Shown here: one piece after another, positions 35,320 to 45,055 of the stretch
Numbering within the stretch: the stretch's first letter is position 1
How the letters are laid out: the number at the start of each line of letters is the position of its first letter
NCBI RefSeq assembly: GCF_000407485.1
Contig: NZ_ASWD01000002.1
Span: forward strand, 186,001-250,000
From: Enterococcus pallens ATCC BAA-351
GTDB lineage: Bacteria > Bacillota > Bacilli > Lactobacillales > Enterococcaceae
Reading direction: 5' to 3'
Length of the DNA stretch: 64,000 nucleotides
The notes under the pieces: model-generated
Told to the model about the DNA's origin: nothing
The model's database searches: none
Seen by the model: the letters and a program-made list of their open reading frames with translations, nothing else
Made by a program: the position numbers and the translations under genes

Positions 35320-36165
35320 TTACTCACCTTGCTGCGTTACAACTGTATCTGTTCCGTTAACTGTAACCCACCCGTGTTTCTTTCTCGCCTGAGCTTCTTC
35401 ATAGCGAATCAGTTCGTCTGTCACTGATTCAGCAATTTTTTGATTGGCTGCTGCTTCTGCTTCGGCAGCTTTAGTGATTTTATACGCTTCACTGTCCGCT
35501 TGCGTTTTAGCTGTTTCAGCATCTAGCTTGGCTTTTTCGTTTTCTTGACCGGCACGAATAATCGCATCAATGGATTTTTGCGTTTCCGGATCAACGTCAG
35601 GAACACCTAAAGTTACATCTTCTACTTCAAAGCCTTTTCCTTCTACTGACTTAGCAAAATTGGTTAATACCTCAGCTTCCACCTTGGAAGACTCTCCTGA
35701 AAGGATATCCAATAAGCTGTATTTTGCATAGACTTCTCGAGATACCTTTTGCAGCTTCGATTTTAGCCAGCCGTTTTCAATATCGGTACTGGTAATATTC
35801 CCGAATTCCTTGTACATTTTTGCAGCTTTAGTTGAGTCAACCTTATAGTCATATTTGATATTAATAGACGTTTTCTTGCCGTCACTTGTTGACACTGAGA
35901 CATTTTCAGCCTGAATTGTCTGCAAGCGAATCGGATATTGGATGACCTTATCAATCCCAACAAACTTTACCCCCTGCGTAAGGGCTTGATCTTTGATTCC
36001 GCCGTTCATTGAGTAACGAACGCCTACGTATCCGTTATCAATTCTCTCGAAGAATTTGAAAGCTGCGATAACGCCTACTACGACAACAATTAAGAAGATG
36101 ATGAATCCTTTAAAGCCTTTTGAATTTTTCATTTCAGTCATTTTTGGTTTTTTAGCTTGTTTCAT
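35320..36165 (-). CDS. SPFH/prohibitin-family membrane protein
   Basis: A 281-residue protein with one N-terminal membrane helix (about residues 19-40) and an SPFH domain (FFERIDNGYVGVRYSMNGGI, then KKTSINIKYDYKVDSTKAAK), followed by a charged coiled-coil region rich in Ala, Glu and Lys (AKLDAETAKTQADSEAYKIT). Prohibitin-like proteins form large membrane rings that organise the membrane and regulate proteases such as FtsH. AAAGGGG precedes the ATG. A zinc ribbon gene and a 48-residue peptide gene follow. Confidence 0.85.
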   Translation of the reverse strand: MKQAKKPKMTEMKNSKGFKGFIIFLIVVVVGVIAAFKFFERIDNGYVGVRYSMNGGIKDQALTQGVKFVGIDKVIQYPIRLQTIQAENVSVSTSDGKKTSINIKYDYKVDSTKAAKMYKEFGNITSTDIENGWLKSKLQKVSREVYAKYSLLDILSGESSKVEAEVLTNFAKSVEGKGFEVEDVTLGVPDVDPETQKSIDAIIRAGQENEKAKLDAETAKTQADSEAYKITKAAEAEAAANQKIAESVTDELIRYEEAQARKKHGWVTVNGTDTVVTQQGE

Positions 36166-36189
36166 TTAAGAATCCCCTTTATTTCTTTT

Positions 36190-36255
36190 TTATTCCCCAC
36201 CATAGAAAAATCCGCCATCGCAACAGCTTACGATGACGTAATTTGAGAATACCAT
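36190..36255 (-). repeat. Repeated terminator element, copy 2
   Basis: This stretch repeats the structured element at 31625-31690 with point changes. The stem again uses CATCG/CGATG, one side is slightly altered (CGCCATCG against CGATGACG). It lies just past the decayed permease fragment, as copy 1 lies just past the intact permease gene. Confidence 0.7.
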
Positions 36256-36349
36256 AGTTTCCTTTAAAGAAAAATACTATTTTGTGAAAAAGAAAACAGT
36301 GAATAAAAAATTCATGATCAATACTTTTATAACATCTCTTATATTCGTC

Positions 36350-36552
36350 TTTATTCTCTATCTATTCTATTTATAGGTAGAGTGGAACAGTTCAAAGCTA
36401 ACCATTAGACAAGAATATCTTTACTGTTCCATTGATAACCGCTGCTAGAAATTGCCTGATCAGCAAATTGGCTGATTACTCCTAAGTAAATGTTGCTAAC
36501 CATCTTCGATAAAGTAGGATTGAAAATTCGAAACATAAGAACTAAAGTAAGC
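36350..36552 (-). pseudogene. Decayed 3' fragment of an ABC-2 permease gene
   Basis: On the minus strand this stretch encodes FRIFNPTLSKMVSNIYLGVI, then SQFADQAISSSGYQWNSKDI, clearly matching residues ~182-226 of the permease at 31753, with a stop soon after and indels in the tail; the final bases GAATAAAGACGAA are shared. It has no start and no 5' part. It is a relic of a second exporter copy, sitting between the asnS terminator and the SPFH gene. Confidence 0.8.
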
Positions 36553-36579
36553 AAAAAAAGACTAGGCAAATTTGCCTAG
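36553..36579 (-). terminator. Terminator of asnS
   Basis: CTAGGCAAA (36562-36570) pairs exactly with TTTGCCTAG (36571-36579); the A run from 36553 gives the U tract on the minus strand. Confidence 0.82.
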
Positions 36580-36590
36580 CCATTGCTTGC

Positions 36591-37889
36591 TTATGGATAA
36601 ATTCGGTTCAACAAACGTGGGAATGGACTTGCTTCACGAACGTGCTCGATTCCTGCAAGGAAAGTAATCGTACGTTCTAAGCCTAGACCAAAGCCGGAAT
36701 GGGGAACACTGCCGTATTTACGCAAATCTAAATACCATGAGTATTCTTCTTCATCTAAACCAGCTTCACGAATTTGTTCTAACAAGTATTCATAATCGGT
36801 TGCCCGTTCAGAGCCGCCAATGATCTCACCGTAGCCTTCTGGCGCAATCATATCTGCACAAATAACCAAATCTTCTCGTGTTGGATGTGGCTTCATGTAG
36901 AACGGCTTAATTGCTTTTGGATAGTTCAGGATGAAGACTGGACGGTCAAAGGAATTAGCGATAAAGGTTTCATGAGGAGAACCAAAATCATCGCCCCACT
37001 CAATATCGTCAAAGCCGTTTTCCTTCAATAGTTCTACCGCATCATCATAAGAAATCCGTGGATAAGGTAATTGTGTGTAGCGTTTCAAGACTTCTTTGTC
37101 GCGGCCTAAGACATCTAGTGAGTATTCACAGTTATCTAAAACACTTTGTACCAGATAAGCCACATATTGCTCTTGAACTTCCAGACTTTCTTCCTGATGC
37201 ATGAAGGCCATTTCTGGTTCAATCATCCAGAACTCGATTAAGTGACGACGAGTTTTCGATTTTTCTGCCCGGAAGGTTGGTCCAAATGAGAAAACTTTTC
37301 CTAAGGCCATTGCAGCTGCTTCCATATAAAGCTGTCCGCTTTGTGACAAGTAAGCTTTTTGATCAAAATAGTTGGTTTCAAATAGATCTGTTGTGCCTTC
37401 TGGTGCTGAGCCGGTTAAGATTGGCGGATCAATTTTTACAAAACCATTGTTGTTGAAAAATTCATAGGTTGCACGAATGATTTCGTTACGGATCAGCATA
37501 ATCGCGTGCTGATGCGATGAACGTAACCATAAGTGGCGGTGATCCATTAAGAAATCAACGCCGTGTTCTTTCGGTGTGATTGGATAATCATGACTTTCGC
37601 CAACGACTTCAATTGATTTGACACCTAACTCATAACCGAATTTGGAACGAGTATCTTCACGAATTTCTCCTGTTACCCAAATCGAGGTTTCTTGTGTTAA
37701 GTCTTTGGCAAGCTGAAAGATTTCTTCGCCAACTTCATTTTTTACCACAACAGCCTGAAAATAAGCTGTTCCATCACGAAGCTGCAAGAAAGAAATTTTC
37801 CCGCTGGAGCGCTTGTTAGCTACCCAAGCACCAATTTTTACGGTCTCGCCAACATGGTTTTTGGCATCAATAATTTGAATCTGTTTCAC
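36591..37889 (-). CDS. asnS: Asparagine--tRNA ligase
   Basis: A 432-residue class IIb aminoacyl-tRNA synthetase charging tRNA-Asn. The N-terminal OB domain (residues 1-100, [20 protein letters not shown]) is followed by the catalytic domain, with motif 2 in [20 protein letters not shown] and motif 3 in [23 protein letters not shown] 37889 is the start, with AGGAGAG upstream. Adjacent aspB, the ypmB-like gene and dinG follow the order of B. subtilis. Confidence 0.97.
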   Translation of the reverse strand: MKQIQIIDAKNHVGETVKIGAWVANKRSSGKISFLQLRDGTAYFQAVVVKNEVGEEIFQLAKDLTQETSIWVTGEIREDTRSKFGYELGVKSIEVVGESHDYPITPKEHGVDFLMDHRHLWLRSSHQHAIMLIRNEIIRATYEFFNNNGFVKIDPPILTGSAPEGTTDLFETNYFDQKAYLSQSGQLYMEAAAMALGKVFSFGPTFRAEKSKTRRHLIEFWMIEPEMAFMHQEESLEVQEQYVAYLVQSVLDNCEYSLDVLGRDKEVLKRYTQLPYPRISYDDAVELLKENGFDDIEWGDDFGSPHETFIANSFDRPVFILNYPKAIKPFYMKPHPTREDLVICADMIAPEGYGEIIGGSERATDYEYLLEQIREAGLDEEEYSWYLDLRKYGSVPHSGFGLGLERTITFLAGIEHVREASPFPRLLNRIYP

Positions 37890-37927
37890 AAATGTCTCTC
37901 CTATCTTTTATCCCGAACCGTCTTTTT

Positions 37928-39115
37928 TTACTTTTGACTATTTTCGATGAATCGTCGGATGCGAACTACTGCTTCTTCTAGATCCTCCATGCTGCTGGAG
38001 TAGCTCATCCGAACGTTCTCTGGTGCGCCGAAGCCTTCACCAGTAACTAAAGCAACGTGCTCCTGCTCTAAAAGATCATTTACCCAGGTAGTTACATTGT
38101 CGTAGCCGCCCATTTCCATAGCACCCTTAATGTTAGGGAACAAATAGAACGCTCCTTGTGGTTTCTTCAGCTCAAAGCCTGGCAATCCAGCAACTTTCGG
38201 ATAGATAATATTCAAGCGTTCTTCAAAAGCAATCCGCATTTTCCGAACGGTTGATTGATCTCCTAATAACGCTTCAACAGCAGCAGCCTGGCTAACGGCT
38301 GTTGGATTACTGGTTGATTGAGAAACGATATCAGACATGCCTTTGATGATCTCTGCATTTCCAATCGCATAGCCAATTCGCCAACCAGTCATTGCGAAGG
38401 TTTTCGAAACACCATTGATAATGATGGTTTGTTTTGCAATCTCGTCAGATAATGACGCCATATATGGCGCATGCTTGCCATTATAAACCAATCGTGCGTA
38501 GATATCATCGGAAATGATCAAGATATCTTTTTCTACGGCCCATTCACCAATTACTCGTAATTCATCCTCTGTGTAGATCATCCCTGTTGGATTAGAAGGA
38601 GAATTCAGCAAGATAGCTTGAGTTTTGTCAGTTAATGCCTCATTCAGCTGTTCTACAGTGATTTTATAATCATTTTCCTGCTTAGTTTCCACTAACACAG
38701 GGACACCTTCAGCCAGCTTGACTTGTTCGCCGTAGCTAACCCAATAAGGAACTGGAATAATTACTTCATCGCCCTTATCCAAAATTGTTTGGAACAACGC
38801 GTACAAAGCAAATTTAGCTCCGCTGGTCACAATCACTTGGTTTGGTTTAAGATCCAAGCCGTAATCGCGTTTAGTAACTTGAATAATGGCATCCTTTAAT
38901 TCAGGTGTACCGCCGGCAGCTGTATAGAAGCTGACCTTGCCACTTTTAATGGCTGCAATCGCAGCTTCTTCAATGTTATCTGGTGTTGTGAAGTCAGGCT
39001 CGCCGACTGTTAAACCAATCACATTGTGCCCTTGTGCTTTTAGTTCTCTTACTTTTGCGGTTGCTGCTAGTGTTACTGATGGTTCCAGGTTTTGTATACG
39101 TTTTGATAATTTCAT
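37928..39115 (-). CDS. aspB: Pyridoxal phosphate-dependent aminotransferase (aspartate type)
   Basis: A 395-residue class I/II aminotransferase making aspartate or related amino acids. The PLP-binding lysine lies in NGVSKTFAMTGWRIGYA, with the SPSNPTG motif upstream and SYSSSMEDL near the end. The ATG at 39115 follows GGGGAG; a TTG 21 bases earlier is less likely. It sits upstream of asnS, as in B. subtilis aspB-asnS, linking aspartate supply with Asn-tRNA charging. Confidence 0.93.
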   Translation of the reverse strand: MKLSKRIQNLEPSVTLAATAKVRELKAQGHNVIGLTVGEPDFTTPDNIEEAAIAAIKSGKVSFYTAAGGTPELKDAIIQVTKRDYGLDLKPNQVIVTSGAKFALYALFQTILDKGDEVIIPVPYWVSYGEQVKLAEGVPVLVETKQENDYKITVEQLNEALTDKTQAILLNSPSNPTGMIYTEDELRVIGEWAVEKDILIISDDIYARLVYNGKHAPYMASLSDEIAKQTIIINGVSKTFAMTGWRIGYAIGNAEIIKGMSDIVSQSTSNPTAVSQAAAVEALLGDQSTVRKMRIAFEERLNIIYPKVAGLPGFELKKPQGAFYLFPNIKGAMEMGGYDNVTTWVNDLLEQEHVALVTGEGFGAPENVRMSYSSSMEDLEEAVVRIRRFIENSQK

Positions 39116-39142
39116 CGCCCATAACTCCCCTACCAAGTTTTT

Positions 39143-39631
39143 TTAACTAACGTTTTGTATTTCTTCACCGTCTTCAAAAGAAAACAGGTAATAACTGATA
39201 TTTCCTTCGTCATCCTTACCGGTAATTTCCCAGACCGGCTGATCCTTGAATTTGCCTAAATTAGCTTTTTCAATAGTGACCTCAGGATGGGCTGCTTGCA
39301 TTTGCTTTGTTACAGCCTCTTCCGTCAAACCATCGGCAGCATCCAACACCTGGATGTTTTGGCCGGATTTAGGAATAATCACAACAATCTCTTTGCCCGA
39401 CTGGTTCTCGCCAGTGACTGTAAAGTATGTTTGATCGCGATTGAACCAATAGAAATGCTCTACTGTTTCCAGGTTGGCATGTTGCTTAGCCAATTCAACT
39501 GCTTCATTTTTCGCTTGCTGCATCGGACGGTTGGAACGGATGAAAAGAATCGTTCCCGACACAATGATAATCAGCAGAACAGCAACTAAGCCGATGATCC
39601 ATTTATTTACTTTTGATCTCCATGTATCCAA
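39143..39631 (-). CDS. YpmB-like membrane protein (DUF5590)
   Basis: A 162-residue protein with one N-terminal membrane helix (VNKWIIGLVAVLLIIIVSGT, about residues 8-27) and two extracytoplasmic repeats of a PepSY-like fold (for example EAVTKQMQAAHPEVTIEKAN). The place between dinG and aspB and the length fit B. subtilis YpmB, whose function is not known. Confidence 0.82.
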   Translation of the reverse strand: MDTWRSKVNKWIIGLVAVLLIIIVSGTILFIRSNRPMQQAKNEAVELAKQHANLETVEHFYWFNRDQTYFTVTGENQSGKEIVVIIPKSGQNIQVLDAADGLTEEAVTKQMQAAHPEVTIEKANLGKFKDQPVWEITGKDDEGNISYYLFSFEDGEEIQNVS

Positions 39632-39684
39632 AAAGCATGACTCCTTTCAGATAAGCCCCATTATACCAAAAGAATTCACGTTCC

Positions 39685-42438
39685 TCACTCATTCTCAGCA
39701 GTTTTCTTAGAATTTAAAAAATTGTGGGTCTTTTCAATAATTTCCGGCAGGCTGGCTTCTTCGATCGGCAGCTCTTTTGGCAAAGCCTTACGCAGTCGTT
39801 GACCATAGCCGGCAGTTATAAAGCGACGATCCAAGAGAATCATCACTCCTTTGTCCGTTTCAGAACGAATCAGCCGTCCCAACGCTTGGCGCAATCTCAG
39901 AGCGGTATGCGGAACTGCTTCTTGGAAAAAGGGATTCACACCCTGTTCCTCTAAATACTCATTACGGATTTTCACCAGCGGTCGTCGTGGATTTTCAAAG
40001 GGCAGTCTAGTCACTACCATAATTTGCAAGACCTCACCTGGCAGATCCACACCCTCCCAGAAGCTGTCAGCACCAAACAGCAGGGCATCCTCTGAAAGCA
40101 AAAAGCGTTTCAGCAGTTTTTCCCGACTGCCGCCGATTCCTTGGGCTAGCACTTCCCGACCCTCATTCAACAGAGGCACCTTCAAGTGGTGATAGACCCG
40201 ATTCAAAATTTCATGAGAAGTAAACAAGACTAAAATCGGCTTTTTCTCCGCTTCGGCTAGATCACGAATGACTTCAGCCAGGTATTGAGCATAACGCTCT
40301 GATGAAGATTCTTGAATCGCAATCCCCTCATCTGGCAGAAAAAGACGCGCTTGGCTGGCATAATCATAAGGACTTGGGATCACCTTGAGCGAAGCATCCG
40401 GAATGCCCCAGCGTTTCGGAAAATACTGACGATCACTGCCGGATTTCAAGGTTCCACCAATATAAAGAATCTGTTCATAGCGGTCATACCACTTTGCTTC
40501 TGGCAGCAATGAAGCAGTCAAATCTTGAAAATGCAAGGTTTGCCCACGGTCATCCAGCCAGTGTACGTAACGAGCAGCCCATTGTTCGCAAAAGGCTTCA
40601 AAGGCCTCCTGCTGCTGCTGCAAACTCTCGAACCAGTCGATAAACGTATTCCAGCGTGTTTGCTGTACAAGTGCAAAGCTTTCTTTATGCGTCATAAAAT
40701 AGCTTTGACTTTGGCTGGCTAGGCTTAGAGCATCCTCGTACAAACGTTCTATTCGTTGAACCAGCTGTTCACCGGTTACTGATAAAGTATCCATCTGTTC
40801 TTTCGTAATAATCGTTGAATCCTTCGTTACCAGCTGTCCCAGCTCAGCATATAAATCGGTCAAGTCTTCGATTAATTCTTCACCTATGTCTTCCAGCAGC
40901 TCAATGCCATGAGACACAGCCTGATCTCCGGCAGCTAACTCCTGCCATTGTTGAAAGGCACCGACATCCTTTAAGCGATTGATTTCTCGCTGAATTCCGG
41001 TCACACTCAGTTGCCGAGTGCTGACCCGTTCTAGTACGCGATTCAAATGATGAGCTTCATCAATGATTAAATACGGACTAGCTGGCAGCTGAAAGGTTTT
41101 CCGCTGATCTTCCTGAGCTAAGAAAGCATGATTGGTAATAATGATATTGCTTTGCTTCAGCTTAGCCTGACGATGGCGTAAAAAGTCGACTTGATAAAAA
41201 GGACTGTGAGCGACCAACGTATCCATTCCTTGATGACCTACCTCTTGCCAAAAGGTATGCTGCAGGCTAGTCATATTCAATTCATCAAAATCACCAGATT
41301 CAGTTTGCGTTAGCCATACCAGCACAGCCATTTGATAAAAGGCATACTGCTTTTGTTCCGTTTCCTTCTGCAGGGTTTGATAAAAACGAGCCAAATCGAT
41401 GTAATGGCTGCTGCTTTTCATCACTACCGCCTGCAACGGCTGATGCAATAGTTGATTTAAAGCTGGTATATCATGCTCCAGCATCTGCTCCTGCAGCAAC
41501 AATGAAACGGTACTGACAATCAACGGCTTCTCTGGTGTTGCCAGATAACTCATTGGCAGCAAATAGCCCATGGTCTTTCCCAAACCAGTAGCTGCCTCCA
41601 CTAAAACATTCTTCGCCGTTTTCTTATTGAAAAAATCAAACACCAAATTCATTAGCCGAGCTTGTTCTTTTCGAAAAACTAGCTGGCCTTGATACAGCCC
41701 TTCCTTGGCTTTCTTCGAGCGGGGATACGCTTTTTTCTCATAATAGGTTTCTTCATATAAAGGAACTGTTTTCTTCTTTAGTGCTAAGCCGTGAACAACT
41801 TCTAGCTTTGGTGACAGCGGCGTTGGATCATTCTTCATCTCCTCCGCCAGCTCAATTAAGTATTCTTGCGTTTGAAAAGCCATATGATCCGACAGACGAA
41901 TAATTTCTTCCACCGTCACCAATGGCAAACTCTTGATCGTTTTCTCAATTTTTAACAATAATTGCGCTGTAACTTCGGCATCACTGTCTGCTTGGTGAGG
42001 GTTATCATGGGCTAATTGAAACTCATGAGCCAAGTCACTTAAGCGAAAGCTCAACGTTGTCGGAAAAAAGACCTGTGAAAGCTCTACGGTGTCAATCCCG
42101 GGAATACGCAGCTCAGGCATCCCGCAGCGAGCCAACTCATTGCTTAAAAAAGGATAATCAAAAAATATATTGTGTGCGACAAAGGTGGTGTCAGCTAATA
42201 GATTATAAATAGTTAAGGCCACATCTTCAAAATAAGGGGCTTTACGAACACGCTGGTTGGTAAGTCCGGTTAGATGCTGGATCTGTTTGGAGATCTTCTG
42301 ATCCGGGTTAATATCGGTGGCAAATCGGCTGACAATTTGTCCATCTTCTACTAGTACACAGCCAAATTGAATAATTCGATCCGTCTTTGGATCTGTTCCA
42401 GTAGTTTCAATATCAACCACTGCATAAGTTTTAGTCAT
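39685..42438 (-). CDS. dinG: ATP-dependent helicase/exonuclease DinG
   Basis: A 917-residue protein with two parts: an N-terminal DEDDh 3'-5' exonuclease (DIETTGTDPKTDRIIQFGCV onward, to about residue 165) and a superfamily 2 helicase with EAATGLGKT (Walker A), DEAHHLNR (Walker B) and a C-terminal QALGRLIRSETDKGV (motif VI). The exonuclease fusion is the Gram-positive form. GGAGGAGG precedes the ATG. It resolves unusual DNA or RNA-DNA structures during repair. No LexA box is evident upstream here. Confidence 0.95.
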   Translation of the reverse strand: MTKTYAVVDIETTGTDPKTDRIIQFGCVLVEDGQIVSRFATDINPDQKISKQIQHLTGLTNQRVRKAPYFEDVALTIYNLLADTTFVAHNIFFDYPFLSNELARCGMPELRIPGIDTVELSQVFFPTTLSFRLSDLAHEFQLAHDNPHQADSDAEVTAQLLLKIEKTIKSLPLVTVEEIIRLSDHMAFQTQEYLIELAEEMKNDPTPLSPKLEVVHGLALKKKTVPLYEETYYEKKAYPRSKKAKEGLYQGQLVFRKEQARLMNLVFDFFNKKTAKNVLVEAATGLGKTMGYLLPMSYLATPEKPLIVSTVSLLLQEQMLEHDIPALNQLLHQPLQAVVMKSSSHYIDLARFYQTLQKETEQKQYAFYQMAVLVWLTQTESGDFDELNMTSLQHTFWQEVGHQGMDTLVAHSPFYQVDFLRHRQAKLKQSNIIITNHAFLAQEDQRKTFQLPASPYLIIDEAHHLNRVLERVSTRQLSVTGIQREINRLKDVGAFQQWQELAAGDQAVSHGIELLEDIGEELIEDLTDLYAELGQLVTKDSTIITKEQMDTLSVTGEQLVQRIERLYEDALSLASQSQSYFMTHKESFALVQQTRWNTFIDWFESLQQQQEAFEAFCEQWAARYVHWLDDRGQTLHFQDLTASLLPEAKWYDRYEQILYIGGTLKSGSDRQYFPKRWGIPDASLKVIPSPYDYASQARLFLPDEGIAIQESSSERYAQYLAEVIRDLAEAEKKPILVLFTSHEILNRVYHHLKVPLLNEGREVLAQGIGGSREKLLKRFLLSEDALLFGADSFWEGVDLPGEVLQIMVVTRLPFENPRRPLVKIRNEYLEEQGVNPFFQEAVPHTALRLRQALGRLIRSETDKGVMILLDRRFITAGYGQRLRKALPKELPIEEASLPEIIEKTHNFLNSKKTAENE

Positions 42439-42530
42439 ACTGCCCCTCCTCCTCTAGCATTATAGCTGAATTTCGATGCTTTTAACAACTTTCCAATTGA
42501 AGAAAAAAAGAGCCTTGAAAATTCTAGACA

Positions 42531-42559
42531 AAAAAAACCGAGTGCTAGTAAGCACTCGG
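42531..42559 (-). terminator. Terminator of the cold-shock gene
   Basis: CCGAGTGCT (42538-42546) pairs with AGCACTCGG (42551-42559), with the A run 42531-42537 as the U tract on the minus strand. Confidence 0.88.
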
Positions 42560-42577
42560 CATAAATGTTGGTTTTAA

Positions 42578-42778
42578 TTAAGCTTTTTCAACGTTAGTAG
42601 CTTGAGGTCCACGTTGTCCGTCTTCTACATCAAAAGTAACCGCTTGGCCTTCTTCTAATGTTTTGAATCCGTCACCTTGGATAGCTGAGAAATGTACGAA
42701 TACGTCGTTTCCGTTTTCAGCTGTGATAAATCCGTAACCTTTTTCTGCGTTAAACCATTTTACTGTACCTTGTTCCAT
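42578..42778 (-). CDS. Cold-shock protein
   Basis: A 66-residue OB-fold protein opening [20 protein letters not shown], with both RNA-binding motifs RNP1 (KGYGFI) and RNP2 (DVFVHF). It acts as an RNA chaperone that melts secondary structure. AGGAGG lies nine bases before the ATG at 42778; the long frame upstream to 42925 is the untranslated leader. The leader of about 150 bases is long, as in cold-inducible csp genes. Confidence 0.96.
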   Translation of the reverse strand: MEQGTVKWFNAEKGYGFITAENGNDVFVHFSAIQGDGFKTLEEGQAVTFDVEDGQRGPQATNVEKA

Positions 42779-42950
42779 GTTAAACATCCTCCTAGGATAA
42801 AAATTGTTTTGTAATTGCTTGATTGGTGAATAAGGAAGATGTTGTTGGAAACAAGCTTGCCATATATTACCGTACAAAAAACTACATTCATTACTATAAC
42901 ACAAATTGTTTGAAAACTCTACCATGAACTCCTAAAAAACGCTTATTTTT

Positions 42951-44072
42951 TTAAAAGCGCAGGATTGCTAATAAGCTTTTCTCATCTGGCGCATCCTTTT
43001 GGTCCAGGACGAAAACCTGTCCGCCATTCTTGATTACATGGTCGGCTGTTTCGTTTAGTACCTGACGGCGATCGTATTCGGTATCTGGATCATCGCCAAA
43101 ACCTGGTGTCAAATTGGAGGTTGCGATAAACAAATGAGAGACTCTGCCTTCCTTGGCAGCTTGCACAATATCTACCAATTGATCGATAAATTTCTTATTC
43201 ATCATGGTTTGGTAGCTATCGGTTTCCTCCGCTGCTAATTCTTCAGCAATCTTGTCCGCACCTTTTTCAATATCGCTTAAGGCTGCTTGAGCCGGAGATG
43301 CTGATACGGCCGCTTTATCGGAATAGAATTTGTTTTTCGCTACCTTTTTAAATTGGGTTTGATTTTCTGGCAAAGCATAAAGATAGATTGGTAAATTTTC
43401 TGGGTTGTCAAACTCATTTTGCAGGAAGCTGTCCACTGCTTGATAGTAGTTGATCCAGTCGATTTCCACTTCTTCGTCTTTTGCATTTACACCGTGATAA
43501 GCTACACCTTCTTTAGAGCCCTGACCGCTGCCCTGTGCAGAGTAGTTCAGATTCCCGCCAGTTAATTCGTCACCTAAAGCTGTTACAACATCCACTGGTG
43601 CTCCTTCAGGCAGGTCAACTTCCTTCACAGACTTATTTTTAACGGAGTAAAGCTTCATTGAATCACGATTCAACGCCATTAAATAGTAAGGATAGTTGAA
43701 TTGAGTATTTTTGATAATTGCCAATAAATATGGCAGATCACTTACATAATATTGATTGTCTACTTCTATACTAAGCCGATGAATATACAAGTCTTCGGCA
43801 GTCATAATGATTGCAACACTTTTGCTTCCGCTGCGCCAGAAAGACTGATCAGCTAGTAGTCGTTCGATTTTTTCTTGGAATGGTGCAAAGCTTTGATCGG
43901 CGTAACGTTTTTCAAAACGCTGCTTCGCTTCTTTTGCAAAGTTCTTGAAAAGAAGTTGATCCTTTTCGACTTCTTGGTGTGCTACGTGCGTGTTTAACAT
44001 GAATGTTATGAACGGACCGTGTGCTTCCTCTGAAGTCAGTTCAGCGAGTAATTTTTTACTGATGTTTGCCAT
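42951..44072 (-). CDS. baeRF-type (bacterial release-factor-like) protein
   Basis: A 373-residue protein with the pattern of baeRF proteins: an N-terminal ISKKLLAELTSEEAHGPFIT, a middle domain (SKSVAIIMTAEDLYIHRLSI) and a C-terminal eRF1-like domain with HLFIATSNLTPGFGDDP. These are bacterial relatives of archaeal/eukaryal release factors, perhaps involved in ribosome rescue or stress, with no settled role. AGGAGG precedes the ATG. It is monocistronic. Confidence 0.75.
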   Translation of the reverse strand: MANISKKLLAELTSEEAHGPFITFMLNTHVAHQEVEKDQLLFKNFAKEAKQRFEKRYADQSFAPFQEKIERLLADQSFWRSGSKSVAIIMTAEDLYIHRLSIEVDNQYYVSDLPYLLAIIKNTQFNYPYYLMALNRDSMKLYSVKNKSVKEVDLPEGAPVDVVTALGDELTGGNLNYSAQGSGQGSKEGVAYHGVNAKDEEVEIDWINYYQAVDSFLQNEFDNPENLPIYLYALPENQTQFKKVAKNKFYSDKAAVSASPAQAALSDIEKGADKIAEELAAEETDSYQTMMNKKFIDQLVDIVQAAKEGRVSHLFIATSNLTPGFGDDPDTEYDRRQVLNETADHVIKNGGQVFVLDQKDAPDEKSLLAILRF

Positions 44073-44337
44073 AAATGAACCCCTCCTAATAAAATCTTAC
44101 AACTTCAGTTTAACACAGCTCTATCTTTACTTGAAATAATATGAAGCGAAGGATTTTTTATCAAAAGAAGAAAAGTATGGATAGCATTTATCTGCAAACT
44201 TACTCGCTTATTCCGGTAAAAGCCTTTTTTACTATAAGATGATGGAAATCGTCTAAGATATTTCTAATAGATTTCTTAGCATTTCGATAAGCAAGTTTCA
44301 TGATTTTTTGAAGCGTTTCCTTTATGATATAAATATA

Positions 44338-44431
44338 CCAATTATCCCGAATTGGTTTTTTCATACTTACTCCTACCAAGAGTAAATAACAACCTTCATT
44401 TCCACCATAGTGACGGCTATGGTGGTTTTTT
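44338..44431 (+). ncRNA. Possible small RNA or leader with two terminators
   Basis: Two hairpins with T runs occur in sequence: CCAATT-ATCCCG-AATTGG with TTTTTT (about 44338-44362), and CCACCATAG-TGACGG-CTATGGTGG with TTTTTTT (about 44402-44431). An A/T-rich TATAAAT lies just upstream. No open frame is credible. This could be a short RNA of about 90 bases or a tandem terminator. Low certainty. Confidence 0.3.
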
Positions 44432-44436
44432 TGTGA

Positions 44437-44465
44437 TTGTTCCGCCTCGGGTGTTTTGCTACAAT
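44437..44465 (+). promoter_or_regulatory. Promoter of the PH/SHOCT gene
   Basis: TTGTTC (44437-44442), 17 bases, TACAAT (44460-44465), about 35 bases before the start codon at 44500. Confidence 0.65.
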
Positions 44466-44499
44466 GAGAATAGGAAGCTACACCCCAAGGAGGATATGC

Positions 44500-45048
44500 A
44501 TGAAAACAGCAGAAGAAATGTATAATTATTGCAGAGATAAGGGCTATTTTTCCGGATCTGACCGCAATTTTACTTTAAAGCTCTTTAACGTTATCGCAAA
44601 CCATTTAGGCCAAGATGAAGAAGTAGTCGTTTGTTTTATTGGCGTACATAATCGCAAATCACCCACCAAGGATGATGGTTTTTATGGCTACGCTTTGACC
44701 AATCGCCGCTTTATGATGGGTCAAAAGCGCTTAATTGGCGAAGATTTGAAAAGCATTCCCATAAATAATTTGCAAGATATTCAGCTGAAGATGGATTCTA
44801 CTACAGCTACCTTAACAATTTTTACTTCTGATAATCCGGTGAGTATCATGTTGACCTCCCTTGAAGCAGAGGATATTGTTCAGAGTCTTAAGCAGAATGC
44901 TCAGGAAGACACTGCGTTGCCGAAGAAGGAAAAACCGCAAGAATCCTTAAGCAAAGCTGAGCAGCTGTTGAAAATGAAGGAGCTGCTGGATGCTGGCATT
45001 CTTTCTGATGAAGAATTTGAACAAGTCAAAAAAGATATTTTACAATAA
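44500..45048 (+). CDS. PH domain plus SHOCT domain protein
   Basis: A 182-residue protein. Residues 45-125 read like a bacterial PH domain (VVVCFIGVHNRKSPTKDDGF, then YALTNRRFMMGQKRLIGEDL, then INNLQDIQLKMDSTTATLTI), and the C-terminus is a SHOCT helix pair (AEQLLKMKELLDAGILSDEE). PH domains here probably bind a protein or lipid partner, and SHOCT is an oligomerisation or proteolysis tag. AAGGAGG sits before the ATG at 44500. Soluble, with no membrane helix. Role unknown. Confidence 0.75.
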   Translation: MKTAEEMYNYCRDKGYFSGSDRNFTLKLFNVIANHLGQDEEVVVCFIGVHNRKSPTKDDGFYGYALTNRRFMMGQKRLIGEDLKSIPINNLQDIQLKMDSTTATLTIFTSDNPVSIMLTSLEAEDIVQSLKQNAQEDTALPKKEKPQESLSKAEQLLKMKELLDAGILSDEEFEQVKKDILQ

Positions 45049-45055
45049 AAAAAAG

